Positions 7,543 to 17,441 of a DNA stretch of 64,000 bases are shown one piece after another. The stretch lies in NCBI GenBank assembly GCA_052108535.1, contig JBQDZM010000014.1:7755-71754 (forward strand), written 5' to 3'. A program made the position numbers and the translations under genes. Positions within the stretch are counted from its first letter, which is position 1; every line of letters begins with the position of its first letter. The notes below the pieces were generated by a model that was not told the origin of the DNA, did not search any database, and saw only the letters and a list, made by a program, of their open reading frames with translations. This stretch comes from Galactobacter sp052108535. GTDB lineage: Bacteria; Actinomycetota; Actinomycetes; Actinomycetales; Micrococcaceae.

Positions 7543-8592
7543 ATGGCGGAGGAACAGGATCCGTCCCGGCATTTGATGGACTCGCAGTCCGAACCCGAGG
7601 AACGCGCCCTCGAGGCAGCCATGCGGCCCAAGAACCTCGACGAGTTCGTTGGCCAGGCCAGGGTGCGCGAACAGCTTTCCCTAGTGCTGGAAGCCTCGCG
7701 GTTGCGCGGACGCACCGCGGATCACGTGCTGCTCTCCGGCCCACCAGGACTGGGCAAGACCACGCTGGCGATGATCGTCGCAGCGGAGATGCAGGCGCCG
7801 CTGCGGATCAGCTCCGGTCCGGCCATCCAGAACCCCGGAGACCTCGCCGCCATCCTGTCCTCCCTATCCGAGGGAGAGATCCTCTTCCTCGACGAAATCC
7901 ACCGACTCTCTCGTCCGGCCGAGGAAATGCTCTATCTCGCGATGGAGGATTTCCGGGTGGACATCGTGGTCGGCAAGGGTGCGGGCGCCACAGCCATCCC
8001 GCTGGAGCTGCCGCCCTTCACCCTGGTCGGCGCCACGACTCGTGCCGGCCTACTCCCTGGCCCCCTCCGTGACCGTTTCGGATTCACGGGTCACCTGGAC
8101 TTCTATTCCACGGAGGAGCTGGAACGCGTGTTGCGCCGTTCGGCCGTGCTGCTGGAGATGTCGGTGACGTCGGAGGGGTTCGCCGAGATTGCCCTGCGCT
8201 CCCGTGGGACGCCGCGTATCGCCAATCGGCTGCTGCGACGCGTGCGGGACTGGGCGCTGGTTCACCGGCAGGAACGCATTGATCGCGCCGCCGCTCAGGC
8301 TGCGTTGGACATGTACGAGGTGGACGAACGCGGATTGGATCGCCTTGACCGCGGCGTGCTGCACGCCCTGTGCACCAAATTCGGCGGAGGCCCCGTGGGA
8401 CTCTCCACCCTGGCCATCGCCGTGGGCGAGGAGACCGAGACCGTGGAGGAAGTCGCGGAACCCTTCCTGGTCAGGGAGGGACTGCTGGGGCGAACCCCCC
8501 GCGGCCGCATCGCCACGGCGGCAGCATGGCAGCACCTCGGTCTCACCCCGCCGGGAGCGGAGGGGCAGCGAGACCAGGAAGCGCTGCTCTGA
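7543..8592 (+). CDS. ruvB: Holliday junction DNA helicase RuvB
   Basis: AAA+ motor that drives branch migration on the RuvA-junction complex. 349 residues with Walker A GPPGLGKTT (Lys72), Walker B ILFLDEIHRL, sensor 1 LVGATTRAG and the C-terminal winged-helix (LLGRTPRGR). ATG start directly after the ruvA stop. Length and all motifs are normal. Confidence 0.98.
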   Translation: MAEEQDPSRHLMDSQSEPEERALEAAMRPKNLDEFVGQARVREQLSLVLEASRLRGRTADHVLLSGPPGLGKTTLAMIVAAEMQAPLRISSGPAIQNPGDLAAILSSLSEGEILFLDEIHRLSRPAEEMLYLAMEDFRVDIVVGKGAGATAIPLELPPFTLVGATTRAGLLPGPLRDRFGFTGHLDFYSTEELERVLRRSAVLLEMSVTSEGFAEIALRSRGTPRIANRLLRRVRDWALVHRQERIDRAAAQAALDMYEVDERGLDRLDRGVLHALCTKFGGGPVGLSTLAIAVGEETETVEEVAEPFLVREGLLGRTPRGRIATAAAWQHLGLTPPGAEGQRDQEALL

Positions 8593-8653
8593 CGACTCGT
8601 TTTCCCAGCGCATTGACAGCACTGACGGCACACATGAGGTTCACCTCGATAGG

Positions 8654-8659
8654 TATAGT
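8654..8659 (+). promoter_or_regulatory. -10 hexamer TATAGT upstream of yajC
   Basis: TATAGT lies about 80 nt before the yajC GTG start, in the ruvB-yajC gap, and would start a yajC-secDF transcript near 8666 with a 72-nt leader. A TTGACA at 8613-8618 is too far away to be its -35. Confidence 0.4.
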
Positions 8660-8737
8660 TGAGCCTTGGTGTGCCGTGTCCCTGATTCGGGGCGTGCGGC
8701 CGATGTAATCGAGACGACGACAGGTACGGGAAACAAC

Positions 8738-9118
8738 GTGACCTACAGCACTTTGCTGGCCGAAGGCAACGACAAGGCTGCCGGCGGCTTCAACCCCATG
8801 ATGATCGTGCTCCTCGCACTGGTTGCACTCATGATCTTCATGATGTTCCGCAACCGCAAGAAGGCGCAGGCGCAGCAGGAAGAAAAGAAGACCAAGCTGT
8901 TGCCGGGTGCCAAGGTGATGACCACCGCTGGCATCTTCGGAACGGTCAAGTACGTTGACCTGGACGACAACAAGGTGACCCTTGAGGTGGCCCCCGGCCA
9001 GACCATGGTGTTCCATGCACAGGCCGTCTCCACCTTCGTGGATGAGCAGGCAACCGAGCCAGCAACACCTGCCGAGAACGAAGGCAACCAGGATGAGGGC
9101 GACGCACCGCGCGCCTGA
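8738..9118 (+). CDS. yajC: Preprotein translocase accessory subunit YajC
   Basis: A 126-residue inner-membrane partner of SecDF. One transmembrane helix (NPMMIVLLALVALMIFMMF) follows a short periplasmic N-terminus, then a basic stretch and the YajC fold (LLPGAKVMTTAGIFGTVKYVD), ending in an acidic tail. The frame is open from 8666, but the GTG at 8738 gives the usual family N-terminus, so I chose it. It precedes secD, as in most bacteria. Confidence 0.92.
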   Translation: MTYSTLLAEGNDKAAGGFNPMMIVLLALVALMIFMMFRNRKKAQAQQEEKKTKLLPGAKVMTTAGIFGTVKYVDLDDNKVTLEVAPGQTMVFHAQAVSTFVDEQATEPATPAENEGNQDEGDAPRA

Positions 9119-9209
9119 CCTGATGGCTCCGGGCACCGATCGTGACCACGTCGCGGTCGGTGCCCGTCTGTTCGCCTGAATCGACTTTTATTCGAGAACT
9201 AGGATCCTC

Positions 9210-11015
9210 ATGGCATCAACCGCCCCCATACGTCACGCGCGTTCGTCGCTGCTGTGGCTGGGCATCATCAACGTCGTGCTCTTCGCCGTGCTCGTGCTCG
9301 GCGTGACCCTGGGTAAGACCGGATTTGCGCCGAAGCTCGCCCTCGACCTCGAGGGTGGCACGGAAATGATCCTCACCCCGCAGCTCACCGACGGCTCCGA
9401 CAAGGCGATCCCGCAGGAGGAGCTCAATCAGGCCGTGAGCATCATCCGCGAGCGTGTTGGCGGCGCCGGTGTCTCCGAGTCTGAGGTCTCCACGCAGAAC
9501 GGCCGCAACATCGTCATCTCGATGCCGGGCGTTCCCAGCGACAAGACCCGCAACCTGATCACCTCCTCGGCCCAGATGCAGTTCCGTCCCGTCCTGACGG
9601 CTATGCAGACCATGGAGCCCATCCCGGAGGATCAGCGCACTCCCGAGGACGAACTTCCGGATCCGTCCGAGAAGCCCAAGGACGCCTATGATCCCAACTG
9701 GATCACCGCCGACCTGCAGAAGCAGTACGAGGCCTGGGATTGCGCCGCAGAGGCGCAGAAGACGCCGCGCACGCAATTCGAGGACGACGCGGCCGCGATT
9801 GGGTGTGAGCCCGGAACGGGCTCGCGCTACATCATGGGTCCCGTCGAGGTCCCCGGTCAGGACATCAAGACGGCCTCCTCCGGTCAGGCCACGAACGCTC
9901 AGGGCTACAACACCGGCCAGTGGGCCGTGAACCTCGAGTTCAACAAGGCGGGCCAGAAGAAGTTCAAGGCCGTCACTCAGAAGCTGACCCCCTACCCCGA
10001 GGGCGACCCGCGCAAGCAATTCGCCATCGTGCTGGACGGCGCAGTGATCTCCGCGCCCAACTCCAACGCCATCATCACCGACGGCAAGGCACAGATCACC
10101 GGCAGCTTCACCCAGGAGTCCTCCAAGGCGCTAGCGGAGCAGCTGAAATACGGCGCATTGCCCATGAGCTTCGAACTCCAGTCCGAGACTCAGGTCTCCG
10201 CCACGCTCGGTACCGCGCAATTGAAGCTCGGCGTGATCGCCGGCCTGATCGGCCTGGCGCTCGTCGCCGCCTATTCGTTCTTCCAGTACCGGCTGTTGGG
10301 CTTCGTGACCATCGCTTCCCTGGCCATCGCCGGATTGCTCACCTATCTGGCGATCGTCCTTCTGGGGTGGAGCGCCAACTATCGGTTGTCCCTCGCTGGC
10401 GTGGCGGGCATCATCGTCTCGATCGGTCTCACGGCCGACTCGTTCATTGTGTACTTCGAACGCATCAGGGACGAGCTTCGAGACGGCCGGAAACTCCCCG
10501 TGGCCGTGGCCAACGGCTGGCAGCGCGCACGTCGAACCATCATGGCCTCCAAGGCCGTGAACCTGCTGGCGGCCGTGGTGCTCTACTTCGTCGCCGTGGG
10601 CAACGTGAAGGGCTTCGCTTTCACCCTGGGCCTGACGGCCGTCGCCGACCTCATCGTGGTCTTCCTGTTCACCCACCCCACCCTGGTGTTGCTGGCCAAG
10701 ACTAAGTTCTTCGGCGAGGGTCACCGGGCCTCCGGCCTGGACCCGACGCTGCTCGGCGCCCAGCCGCTCTACCTCGGAGCCGGACGGATCCGCACGCCGC
10801 AATCCGCGGCGTCGGCCGCTTCCGCTGACTCGGCCGAATCGGCCAAGTCGCCCGCGTCGTCGGGCACCCGCAACAAGCCCAAGGCGCGTGGCGCGGTGAA
10901 GGAAGCCGAACGGCGGATGACCATCGCGGAGCGTAAGCGCGCGGAGGAATTGAGCAGACGCGGCGACCCCGGTGCAGGGAAGTCCAATGAGACCGACAAG
11001 AACGAGGAGGCCTGA
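9210..11015 (+). CDS. secD: Protein translocase subunit SecD
   Basis: Membrane subunit using the proton gradient to complete Sec export. 601 residues: N-terminal helix, large extracytoplasmic P1 domain, then five helices with the RND-type core (residues about 340-505). Asp and Arg of the SecDF family are in LTADSFIVYFERIRDELR. After the last helix comes a roughly 95-residue cytoplasmic tail, low in complexity and rich in Ala, Ser, Lys and Glu, which E. coli SecD lacks. An AGGA precedes the ATG; secF follows after 2 bp. Confidence 0.96.
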   Translation: MASTAPIRHARSSLLWLGIINVVLFAVLVLGVTLGKTGFAPKLALDLEGGTEMILTPQLTDGSDKAIPQEELNQAVSIIRERVGGAGVSESEVSTQNGRNIVISMPGVPSDKTRNLITSSAQMQFRPVLTAMQTMEPIPEDQRTPEDELPDPSEKPKDAYDPNWITADLQKQYEAWDCAAEAQKTPRTQFEDDAAAIGCEPGTGSRYIMGPVEVPGQDIKTASSGQATNAQGYNTGQWAVNLEFNKAGQKKFKAVTQKLTPYPEGDPRKQFAIVLDGAVISAPNSNAIITDGKAQITGSFTQESSKALAEQLKYGALPMSFELQSETQVSATLGTAQLKLGVIAGLIGLALVAAYSFFQYRLLGFVTIASLAIAGLLTYLAIVLLGWSANYRLSLAGVAGIIVSIGLTADSFIVYFERIRDELRDGRKLPVAVANGWQRARRTIMASKAVNLLAAVVLYFVAVGNVKGFAFTLGLTAVADLIVVFLFTHPTLVLLAKTKFFGEGHRASGLDPTLLGAQPLYLGAGRIRTPQSAASAASADSAESAKSPASSGTRNKPKARGAVKEAERRMTIAERKRAEELSRRGDPGAGKSNETDKNEEA

Positions 11016-11017
11016 AA

Positions 11018-11998
11018 ATGGCAAAGCTCGCCGAATGGGGTAATGACCTCTATACGGGTAAGCGCTCCTACGACTTTGTCGGCAAGCGCAAATTGTGGTT
11101 CCTGATTGCTGCGCTCCTGGTGGTCGCATCCGTCCTGATCCCCGTGGCCAAGGGTGGCTTCAACCTCGGCATCGAATTCCGCGGAGGCAACGAGTTCCAG
11201 GTCTCCCAGGTGGAGACCGAGAGCATCGACAAGGGCGTTACGGCAGTGGAGTCGGTGGCTCCCGACGCTGAGCCCAAGGTCACCAAGCAGAATGCCAACA
11301 CCATGCGGGTGCACACCAACACCCTTGACAACGCCGCTCAGGGCACCGAGGTGCGTGAGGCACTGGCCAAGGCGTACGACACCGACGTGAAGCACGTATC
11401 GATGTCTTCGATCGGTCCCACCTGGGGCGCCGACGTCTCCAAGCAGGCCGCCATCGGCCTGGTGGTGTTCATCGTCCTGGTGGCCCTGCTGATGGCCCTG
11501 TACTTCCGCACGTGGAAGATGTCGCTGGCTGCGATCATCGGCCTCCTCTTCGTGGTCGTGGTGACGGCAGGTATCTACGCGATCTCCGACTTCGAGGTCA
11601 CGCCGAGTGCCATCATCGGCTTCCTGACGATCTTGTCCTACTCCCTCTACGACACCGTGGTGGTGTTCGACAAGGTCAGGGAGAACACGCACGACAAGTC
11701 GGAGCAGCGGGCGCTGACCTTCGGGGAACAGGTCAACCGGGCGGTCAACCAGACCCTGGTTCGATCCATCAACACCTCCGTGGTCGCGATCCTGCCGGTG
11801 GGTTCCATCCTCTTCATTGGCGCCATGCTGTTGGGAGCGGGTACCCTGGCGGACCTTTCGCTGGCCCTGTTCGTTGGCATCATCGTTTCGGCGCTGTCCA
11901 CCCTGTTCATTCAGGCACCCCTCTACGCGCAATTGCGGGTGGGGGAACCGGAGGTCAAGGAACACGACGAGGAGATTCTCGCCGCGCGTGAGCACTGA
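11018..11998 (+). CDS. secF: Protein translocase subunit SecF
   Basis: Partner of SecD, 326 residues. N-terminal helix (LWFLIAALLVVASVLIPV), the GIEFRGG family motif, a short P1-like loop, then five helices including LTILSYSLYDTVVVFDKVREN, the SecF signature. ATG start 2 bp after secD. The transcript probably ends at the hairpin that follows. Confidence 0.97.
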   Translation: MAKLAEWGNDLYTGKRSYDFVGKRKLWFLIAALLVVASVLIPVAKGGFNLGIEFRGGNEFQVSQVETESIDKGVTAVESVAPDAEPKVTKQNANTMRVHTNTLDNAAQGTEVREALAKAYDTDVKHVSMSSIGPTWGADVSKQAAIGLVVFIVLVALLMALYFRTWKMSLAAIIGLLFVVVVTAGIYAISDFEVTPSAIIGFLTILSYSLYDTVVVFDKVRENTHDKSEQRALTFGEQVNRAVNQTLVRSINTSVVAILPVGSILFIGAMLLGAGTLADLSLALFVGIIVSALSTLFIQAPLYAQLRVGEPEVKEHDEEILAAREH

Positions 11999-12018
11999 TT
12001 GATCCCTAGGCGATCACT

Positions 12019-12063
12019 AGTGGGGCCGCATCATCATCGTTAAGATGAGGATGCGGCCCCACT
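12019..12063. terminator. Hairpin after secF
   Basis: 14-bp perfect arms AGTGGGGCCGCATC (12019-12032) and its complement (12050-12063) around a 17-nt loop. There is no U-tract. It most likely ends the yajC-secDF transcript before rel. Confidence 0.65.
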
Positions 12064-12158
12064 GTCTTGCCACCTCGGCGCGGGAAGTCATGAGCACTAC
12101 TTGAGCTGAACTAGGATGGATCACCACGCACCCACTGCTTGAGATAAGGGCTTTCCTT

Positions 12159-14429
12159 TTGGCTTCTTCGTCGAGTCCTTCCGGTTCACGTCCGCCCGGT
12201 CCGCTGTCCCGCCTGGTCCGCATGTCCGGGCGCTCCGGGGCGTCCTCCGCCCCGCCGATCCTGGAACCGCTGTTGCGCACGGTTAAGGCCAATAATCCTC
12301 ATGAGGATCTGGCCATGATTACCCGTGCGTACCGGACCGCGGAGCGGCTGCATGACGGTGTGAAACGCAAGTCAGGGGACCCATACATCACGCACCCCGT
12401 GGCTGTTGCCACGATCCTCGCCGAGATGGGGATGACCGGCTCCACCTTGGCGGCCGCGCTGCTCCACGACACCGTGGAGGATACGGACTACTCGTTGGAG
12501 GACCTGACCCGCGACTTCGGCGAGGAAATCGCGATGCTGGTGGATGGCGTCACCAAGCTGGATAAGGTGCAGTACGGTGCGGCCGCTCAGGCGGAGACCG
12601 TGCGCAAGATGATCATTGCGATGTCACATGACATCCGGGTGCTGGTCATCAAACTCGCTGACCGGACGCACAACGCCCGCACCTGGCGCTACGTGAATCC
12701 AGCCTCAGCCTCCCGCAAGGCCCGTGAGACGTTGGAGATCTACGCTCCCTTGGCGCACCGCTTAGGTATGAACACCGTCAAGTGGGAGTTGGAGGATCTC
12801 TCCTTCGCCGTGCTGCACCCCAAGGTGTATGAGGAGATCGTCCGCATGGTGGGGGAGCGGACGCCGGAACGCGAACGCTATCTGGGCAGCGTGCGCGAGG
12901 TGATCGGAACGGACCTGGCCAAGGCCGGCATCAAGGCGACCATCACCGGCCGCCCCAAGCACTACTACTCCATCTACCAGAAGATGGTGGTCCGGGGTAA
13001 GGAATTCGACGAGATCTACGATCTGATGGGCGTGCGGGTGCTCGTGGATTCCGTCAAGGACTGTTACGCGGCGCTCGGTGTGGTCCACGCCGAATGGTCC
13101 CCGCTGCCGGGGCGGTTCAAGGACTACATCGCCATGCCCAAGTTCAACCTCTACCAGTCCCTGCACACCTCGGTGATTGGCCCTGATGGTCGTCCGGTCG
13201 AGGTCCAGATTCGCACCCACGAGATGCACCGCACCGCAGAATTCGGTGTCGCTGCGCACTGGCAGTACAAGGCAGGCAGCAAGCCGCCCAAGGGCCAGCA
13301 GGATATGGGCTGGCTGCGGTCGCTGGTGGACTGGCAGAAGGAGACCCGGGACCCGGACGAGTTCCTGGACTCCTTGCGCTACGAGATCGGCTCCGCCGAG
13401 GTCTTCGTGTTCACGCCTAAGGGTGAGGTCATGTCGCTTCCCCTCGGTGCCACCCCTGTGGACTTCTCCTATGCGGTGCACACCGAGGTGGGGCACCGCA
13501 CCATTGGCGCCCGCGTCAACGGCAAGCTGGTGCCGCTGAATTCCGAGCTGCATAACGGCGACCAAGTGGAGGTCTTCACCTCGAAGGCCGAGGGGGCCGG
13601 CCCCAGCCAGGACTGGCTCACCTTCGTGAAGTCACCCCGCGCCCGGAACAAGATCCGGCAGTGGTTCTCCAAGGAGCGTCGCGAGGAGGCCATCGAGAAG
13701 GGCAAGGAGCAACTCACCAAGGCGCTGCGCAAGAACGGGCTGCCGCTGCAGAAGCTGATGACGCATCAGACCTTGACCGCCGTGGCGCAGGATCTTCACC
13801 TGGCCGATGTTGCCGGGCTGTACGCGGCCATTGGGGATGGCCATGTGTCCTCGCAGAATGTCCTTGAGCATTTGGAAGCGCTGGTCGGATCACCCGCCAC
13901 GGAGGACGATGACGTCGAGGAGGAGATCCTCACCCAGCCCAGCCGGGCCACCGGCAGGGTCTCCGATTCCGGTGTGATGGTGCAGGGTGCCACCGATGTG
14001 ATGGCGAAGCTGGCCCGCTGCTGCACGCCAGTCCCACCCGACCCCATCACCGGTTATGTCACCCGCGGATCCGGGGTGACCGTTCACCGGGCGGATTGTC
14101 CCAATATCACCAACCTGACGGGGACGGAGGCCGAACGCCGCGTGGACGTGGCCTGGGCTCGCACCAACAAGTCCGTGTTCACGGTGGAGATCCAGGTGGA
14201 GGCGCTCGACCGTGCGGCGCTGCTCTCCGACGTCACACGGGTGCTCTCTGAGAACCACGTGAACATCCTCTCCGCTTCTGTGTCCACGACCCGCGAACGC
14301 ACGGCGCTCTCGCGCTTCTCCTTCGAGATGGGTGACCCACGTTTCCTGGGCCATATTCTTTCCGCAGTGCGGAAGGTGGATGGCGTCTACGACGTCTACC
14401 GCACCGTGGCCGGACAACGGAAGGCCTAA
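12159..14429 (+). CDS. rel: Bifunctional (p)ppGpp synthetase/hydrolase Rel
   Basis: Stringent-response enzyme that makes and degrades (p)ppGpp. 756 residues: HD hydrolase domain with His103-Asp104 in LLHDTVEDTDYS, synthetase domain with GRPKHYYSIYQKM (from about residue 264), TGS domain with EVFVFTPKGEVMSLP, a CC/zinc-finger segment (KLARCCTPVPPDPITGYVTRG) and a C-terminal ACT domain. Both catalytic domains look intact. The start is TTG, with AAGGG about 9 nt upstream; a Ser/Pro/Arg-rich N-terminal stretch precedes the HD domain. Confidence 0.97.
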   Translation: MASSSSPSGSRPPGPLSRLVRMSGRSGASSAPPILEPLLRTVKANNPHEDLAMITRAYRTAERLHDGVKRKSGDPYITHPVAVATILAEMGMTGSTLAAALLHDTVEDTDYSLEDLTRDFGEEIAMLVDGVTKLDKVQYGAAAQAETVRKMIIAMSHDIRVLVIKLADRTHNARTWRYVNPASASRKARETLEIYAPLAHRLGMNTVKWELEDLSFAVLHPKVYEEIVRMVGERTPERERYLGSVREVIGTDLAKAGIKATITGRPKHYYSIYQKMVVRGKEFDEIYDLMGVRVLVDSVKDCYAALGVVHAEWSPLPGRFKDYIAMPKFNLYQSLHTSVIGPDGRPVEVQIRTHEMHRTAEFGVAAHWQYKAGSKPPKGQQDMGWLRSLVDWQKETRDPDEFLDSLRYEIGSAEVFVFTPKGEVMSLPLGATPVDFSYAVHTEVGHRTIGARVNGKLVPLNSELHNGDQVEVFTSKAEGAGPSQDWLTFVKSPRARNKIRQWFSKERREEAIEKGKEQLTKALRKNGLPLQKLMTHQTLTAVAQDLHLADVAGLYAAIGDGHVSSQNVLEHLEALVGSPATEDDDVEEEILTQPSRATGRVSDSGVMVQGATDVMAKLARCCTPVPPDPITGYVTRGSGVTVHRADCPNITNLTGTEAERRVDVAWARTNKSVFTVEIQVEALDRAALLSDVTRVLSENHVNILSASVSTTRERTALSRFSFEMGDPRFLGHILSAVRKVDGVYDVYRTVAGQRKA

Positions 14430-14469
14430 ACAAAAGGTGCCCGCCTCACAGAGGCGGGCACCTTTTGTT
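14429..14469. terminator. Bidirectional terminator between rel and the DUF349 gene
   Basis: 19-bp perfect stem, arms 14429-14447 and 14451-14469, loop ACA. The arms begin and end with AACAAAAGG/CCTTTTGTT, giving a U-rich tail in both directions for the convergent genes. Confidence 0.9.
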
Positions 14470-14480
14470 CAGACCGAGGA

Positions 14481-15878
14481 TCAGTTCAGGTCAGAGGCCG
14501 AGCGGCGCACCGTGTCCAGCCACGCCTGACGAGCATCCAGGGCTTCCTGTGCCTTGGCGATCTTGGAGGCATTGCCCGTGGCCTGAGCGTCGGCGAGATC
14601 CTTCTCGAGACCGGCGATGGCGTCCTCAAGCTGAGCCAGCATGGAGTTGGAGCGGGCCTTGGTCTCCGGGTTGGAACGGCGCCAGGCGTCGTCCTCGGCG
14701 GCCTTGACCGCGTCCTCGACCTGGCGCAGGCCGGACTCGATACGGTTCATATCGCCGCGCGGGACCTTGCCGGCCTCCTCCCAGCGATCGCGGATGGAGT
14801 GTAGGGCCTTCTGCGCCGCTGCGAGATCCTTCACCGGAGTCAGCGCGCGGGCCTCCTCCAGCAGGGCCTCCTTAACCTTCAAGTTCTCACCGAACTCGGC
14901 GTCCACGCGATCGTTGTCCGCCTTGCGGGCATCGAAGAAGACATCCTGTGCGGCACGGAAACGGGCCCAGAGGGCGTCGTCGTCACGGCGGGAGGCGCGC
15001 TTGGAGGCCTTCCACTCATCCATCAGACGGCGGTACTCGCGCGCGGTGTTGCCCCAGTCGGTGCTGGTCTGCAGCTCCTCGGCCCGCTTGATGAGGGCTT
15101 CCTTCTGACGCTTGGCCTCGGCGTTGTCCGTATCCAGGCGGGAGAAGAACGCCTTACGGTGCTTGTCGAAGGTGGCGCGAGCGGAACGGAAGCGCTTCCA
15201 CAGGGCGTCCTCGGTGGCGCGGCCCACGCGGTGGCCGGTGCGCTGCTCGGTCTTCCACGCGTCGAAGAGTTCCGCCATGCGGGCGGAGGAGGTCTTCCAC
15301 TGCATCCGCTCGGGATCGGTGGCGGAGATGGTCTCCGCCTCGGCCACGATGGCCTCGCGGATCGCCAGGGACTCCTGGCGCTGCTTCTCTGCCACAACGC
15401 GCTGAGTGGCGCGCAGGTTCTCCAAGGCCACGCGCAGATCTTCCACGCGGGCCTCAAGTGCGGCGACGTCGCCCACGAACTTGCGTTCCTTCAGCTGAGC
15501 GTCCAGAGAATCCAGGGTCTTGGTCATACCCTCTGCGGACTTGTCGTTGCCGGTGGCGATGCGCTGTTCCAACAGGGCCACCTGCGCCACGATCTCGTCG
15601 TACTTGCGCGCATAGAAGGCCAAGGCCTCGTCAGCGGACTTGTCGGGGAACTGGCCAACCGGCACCTCGGCACCGTCAGCCAGAAGGAACACATGTCCAT
15701 CCTCGGTAACCCGGGAGAACTTCCGGGCCTCATCGAGCGTCGTCGCGGGGACGGCAGCCACGGGAGCCGCCTGGGCGGGCGCCGCAGCAGCGGTGGAAGG
15801 CTTGGCCGGAACTGCCGGCTTGGCGGGCTTGACGGCAGCCGGGGTGGGGACCTGCTCGTTGAGGTTCTGCTCGCTCAC
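14481..15878 (-). CDS. DUF349 domain-containing protein
   Basis: A 465-residue cytoplasmic protein built of repeated DUF349 helical units (for example WKTSSARMAELFDAWKTEQR, residues about 190-430) with conserved W..FR patterns and long coiled-coil-like Arg/Lys/Glu stretches. The first 60 residues are low-complexity Ala/Pro/Lys. The function of the family is not established. GTG start. It sits between rel and hisS in opposite orientation, as in other Micrococcales. Confidence 0.85.
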   Translation of the reverse strand: MSEQNLNEQVPTPAAVKPAKPAVPAKPSTAAAAPAQAAPVAAVPATTLDEARKFSRVTEDGHVFLLADGAEVPVGQFPDKSADEALAFYARKYDEIVAQVALLEQRIATGNDKSAEGMTKTLDSLDAQLKERKFVGDVAALEARVEDLRVALENLRATQRVVAEKQRQESLAIREAIVAEAETISATDPERMQWKTSSARMAELFDAWKTEQRTGHRVGRATEDALWKRFRSARATFDKHRKAFFSRLDTDNAEAKRQKEALIKRAEELQTSTDWGNTAREYRRLMDEWKASKRASRRDDDALWARFRAAQDVFFDARKADNDRVDAEFGENLKVKEALLEEARALTPVKDLAAAQKALHSIRDRWEEAGKVPRGDMNRIESGLRQVEDAVKAAEDDAWRRSNPETKARSNSMLAQLEDAIAGLEKDLADAQATGNASKIAKAQEALDARQAWLDTVRRSASDLN

Positions 15879-15991
15879 GATCTCTGGATCACTTTCTTCA
15901 CTGGAAGAGACGTCCGCTCACCGCGCCCTCACGGGCGCACGCTGCAAACGGACACACACGTACAAGAAACCAGTCTAGACGGTTGACGTGC

Positions 15992-16039
15992 CCGTCACAC
16001 GCCTCGGTCTCCGGGTGTGACGGCTGTTGGAACTAGAAT
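15992..16039 (+). promoter_or_regulatory. hisS promoter region with inverted repeat
   Basis: A TAGAAT hexamer (16034-16039) lies 61 nt before the hisS ATG. Just upstream is an inverted repeat CCGTCACAC (15992-16000) and GTGTGACGG (16015-16023), 14 nt apart. The repeat sits in the -35 area and could be an operator; no T-box features are seen. Confidence 0.4.
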
Positions 16040-16100
16040 GGGCCAGTACGCCGTTCACCGGCCTGTCCATTCTCTTCTTTATCAGGAGCGCCACCCGACC

Positions 16101-17441
16101 ATGGCACGTAAGCCCTCGCTCACCGGATTCCCCGAATTGCTGCCGGCCGAAAGGGTCGTGGAGCAGCATGTCCTGGACACCCTGCGCAGGGTCTTTGAGC
16201 TCCATGGTTTCGCCAATATCGAGACGCGCGCCGTGGAGCCCGTGGCGCAGCTGCTGCGTAAGGGTGAGATCGACAAGGAGGTCTACGGGATCTCCCGCCT
16301 GCAAGACGCCGGTGCCGCCAAGGATGATCCCAACGCCCTGGCCCTGCACTTCGACCTGACCGTGCCGTTTGCCCGCTACGTGGTGGAGAACGCCGGGTGG
16401 CTGCACTTCCCGTTCCGCCGCTACCAGATTCAGAAGGTCTGGCGTGGCGAGCGTCCGCAAGACGGGCGTTTCCGCGAGTTCACTCAGGCCGATGTCGACA
16501 TTGTGGGCGACGGCGCGCTGCCCTTCCGCTACGACGTGGAACTGGCGCTGGTGATCGCTGAGGCGCTCTCCGAGCTGGATTTGGGCGACTTCCGCTTGCG
16601 CGTGAACAATCGCAAGCTCTCCGAGGGCTTCTACCGTGGCCTGGGCGTTGAGGACACCGCTGCCGTGCTGCGGGAGATCGACAAACTGGAGAAGATCGGT
16701 GCGGAGTCCGTGGCTGAGAACCTCACCGGACAGGGGCTGACCTCACAGCAGGCGCAGCAGGCCCTCTCCCTGGCCTCCATCCGGACGCCGGACACCTCCT
16801 TTGTGGAGCAGGTCCGCGCCCTTGGCGTCTCAGACCCGCTGCTCGACGACGGCCTGGACGAGCTGGCCCAGGTGATCGAGGCCGCCTCGACCTCCGCTCC
16901 AGGTCGGGTGATCGCCGATCTCTCCATCGCCCGCGGCCTGGACTACTACACGGGCACCGTCTATGAGACGGTCCTGGTGGGTCACGAGAAGCTCGGTTCC
17001 ATCTGCTCCGGCGGACGCTATGAGTCCCTGGCGTCGAAGGGCAAGAAGACCTACCCCGGGGTGGGCCTGTCCATCGGCGTGTCCCGTCTGGTGTCCCGCC
17101 TGATCGCAGAGCAGACTCTGGTGGCCTCCCGCGAGGTTCCCACCGCCGTCCTGGTGACCCTGACCCATGATGAGGACTGGGCGCTGGCCCAGGAGGTTGC
17201 CCGCCAGCTGCGTGGGCGCGGCATCAGCACCGAGGTGATGGCCACGGCCGAGAAGTTCGGAAGGCAGATCAAGCACGCCGATCGTCGCGGGATCCCGTTC
17301 GTCTGGTTCCTGGGTGCCGATGGCGCCTCAGACCAGGTCAAGGACATTCGCTCCGGCGTTCAGGCCGATGCTGAGGCCGGCACCTGGGTGCCAGGCGCGG
17401 CCGATCTGCGCCCCGCCGTCGTCCCTGGCGAGAACGCGTAA
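16101..17441 (+). CDS. hisS: Histidine-tRNA ligase
   Basis: Class II synthetase charging tRNA-His, 446 residues. Motif 2 is RYQIQKVWRGERPQDGRFREFTQ; the HisRS signature is GLDYYTGTVYE, with a GGGRY-like SGGRYESL. The C-terminal anticodon-binding domain spans the last 90 residues. The frame extends upstream to 16017, but the ATG at 16101 begins the normal MARKPSLTGFPEL and has AGGAG upstream. aspS follows after 75 bp. Confidence 0.96.
   Translation: MARKPSLTGFPELLPAERVVEQHVLDTLRRVFELHGFANIETRAVEPVAQLLRKGEIDKEVYGISRLQDAGAAKDDPNALALHFDLTVPFARYVVENAGWLHFPFRRYQIQKVWRGERPQDGRFREFTQADVDIVGDGALPFRYDVELALVIAEALSELDLGDFRLRVNNRKLSEGFYRGLGVEDTAAVLREIDKLEKIGAESVAENLTGQGLTSQQAQQALSLASIRTPDTSFVEQVRALGVSDPLLDDGLDELAQVIEAASTSAPGRVIADLSIARGLDYYTGTVYETVLVGHEKLGSICSGGRYESLASKGKKTYPGVGLSIGVSRLVSRLIAEQTLVASREVPTAVLVTLTHDEDWALAQEVARQLRGRGISTEVMATAEKFGRQIKHADRRGIPFVWFLGADGASDQVKDIRSGVQADAEAGTWVPGAADLRPAVVPGENA

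Noticed and set aside
8613..8659. TTGACA at 8613-8618 as the -35 of the yajC promoter
   Set aside because: It is 35 bp from the TATAGT hexamer, far from the required 16-19 bp.
16017..16100. Upstream GTG at 16017 as the hisS start
   Set aside because: It would precede the TAGAAT promoter and add 28 residues with no family counterpart; the ATG at 16101 gives the normal N-terminus.
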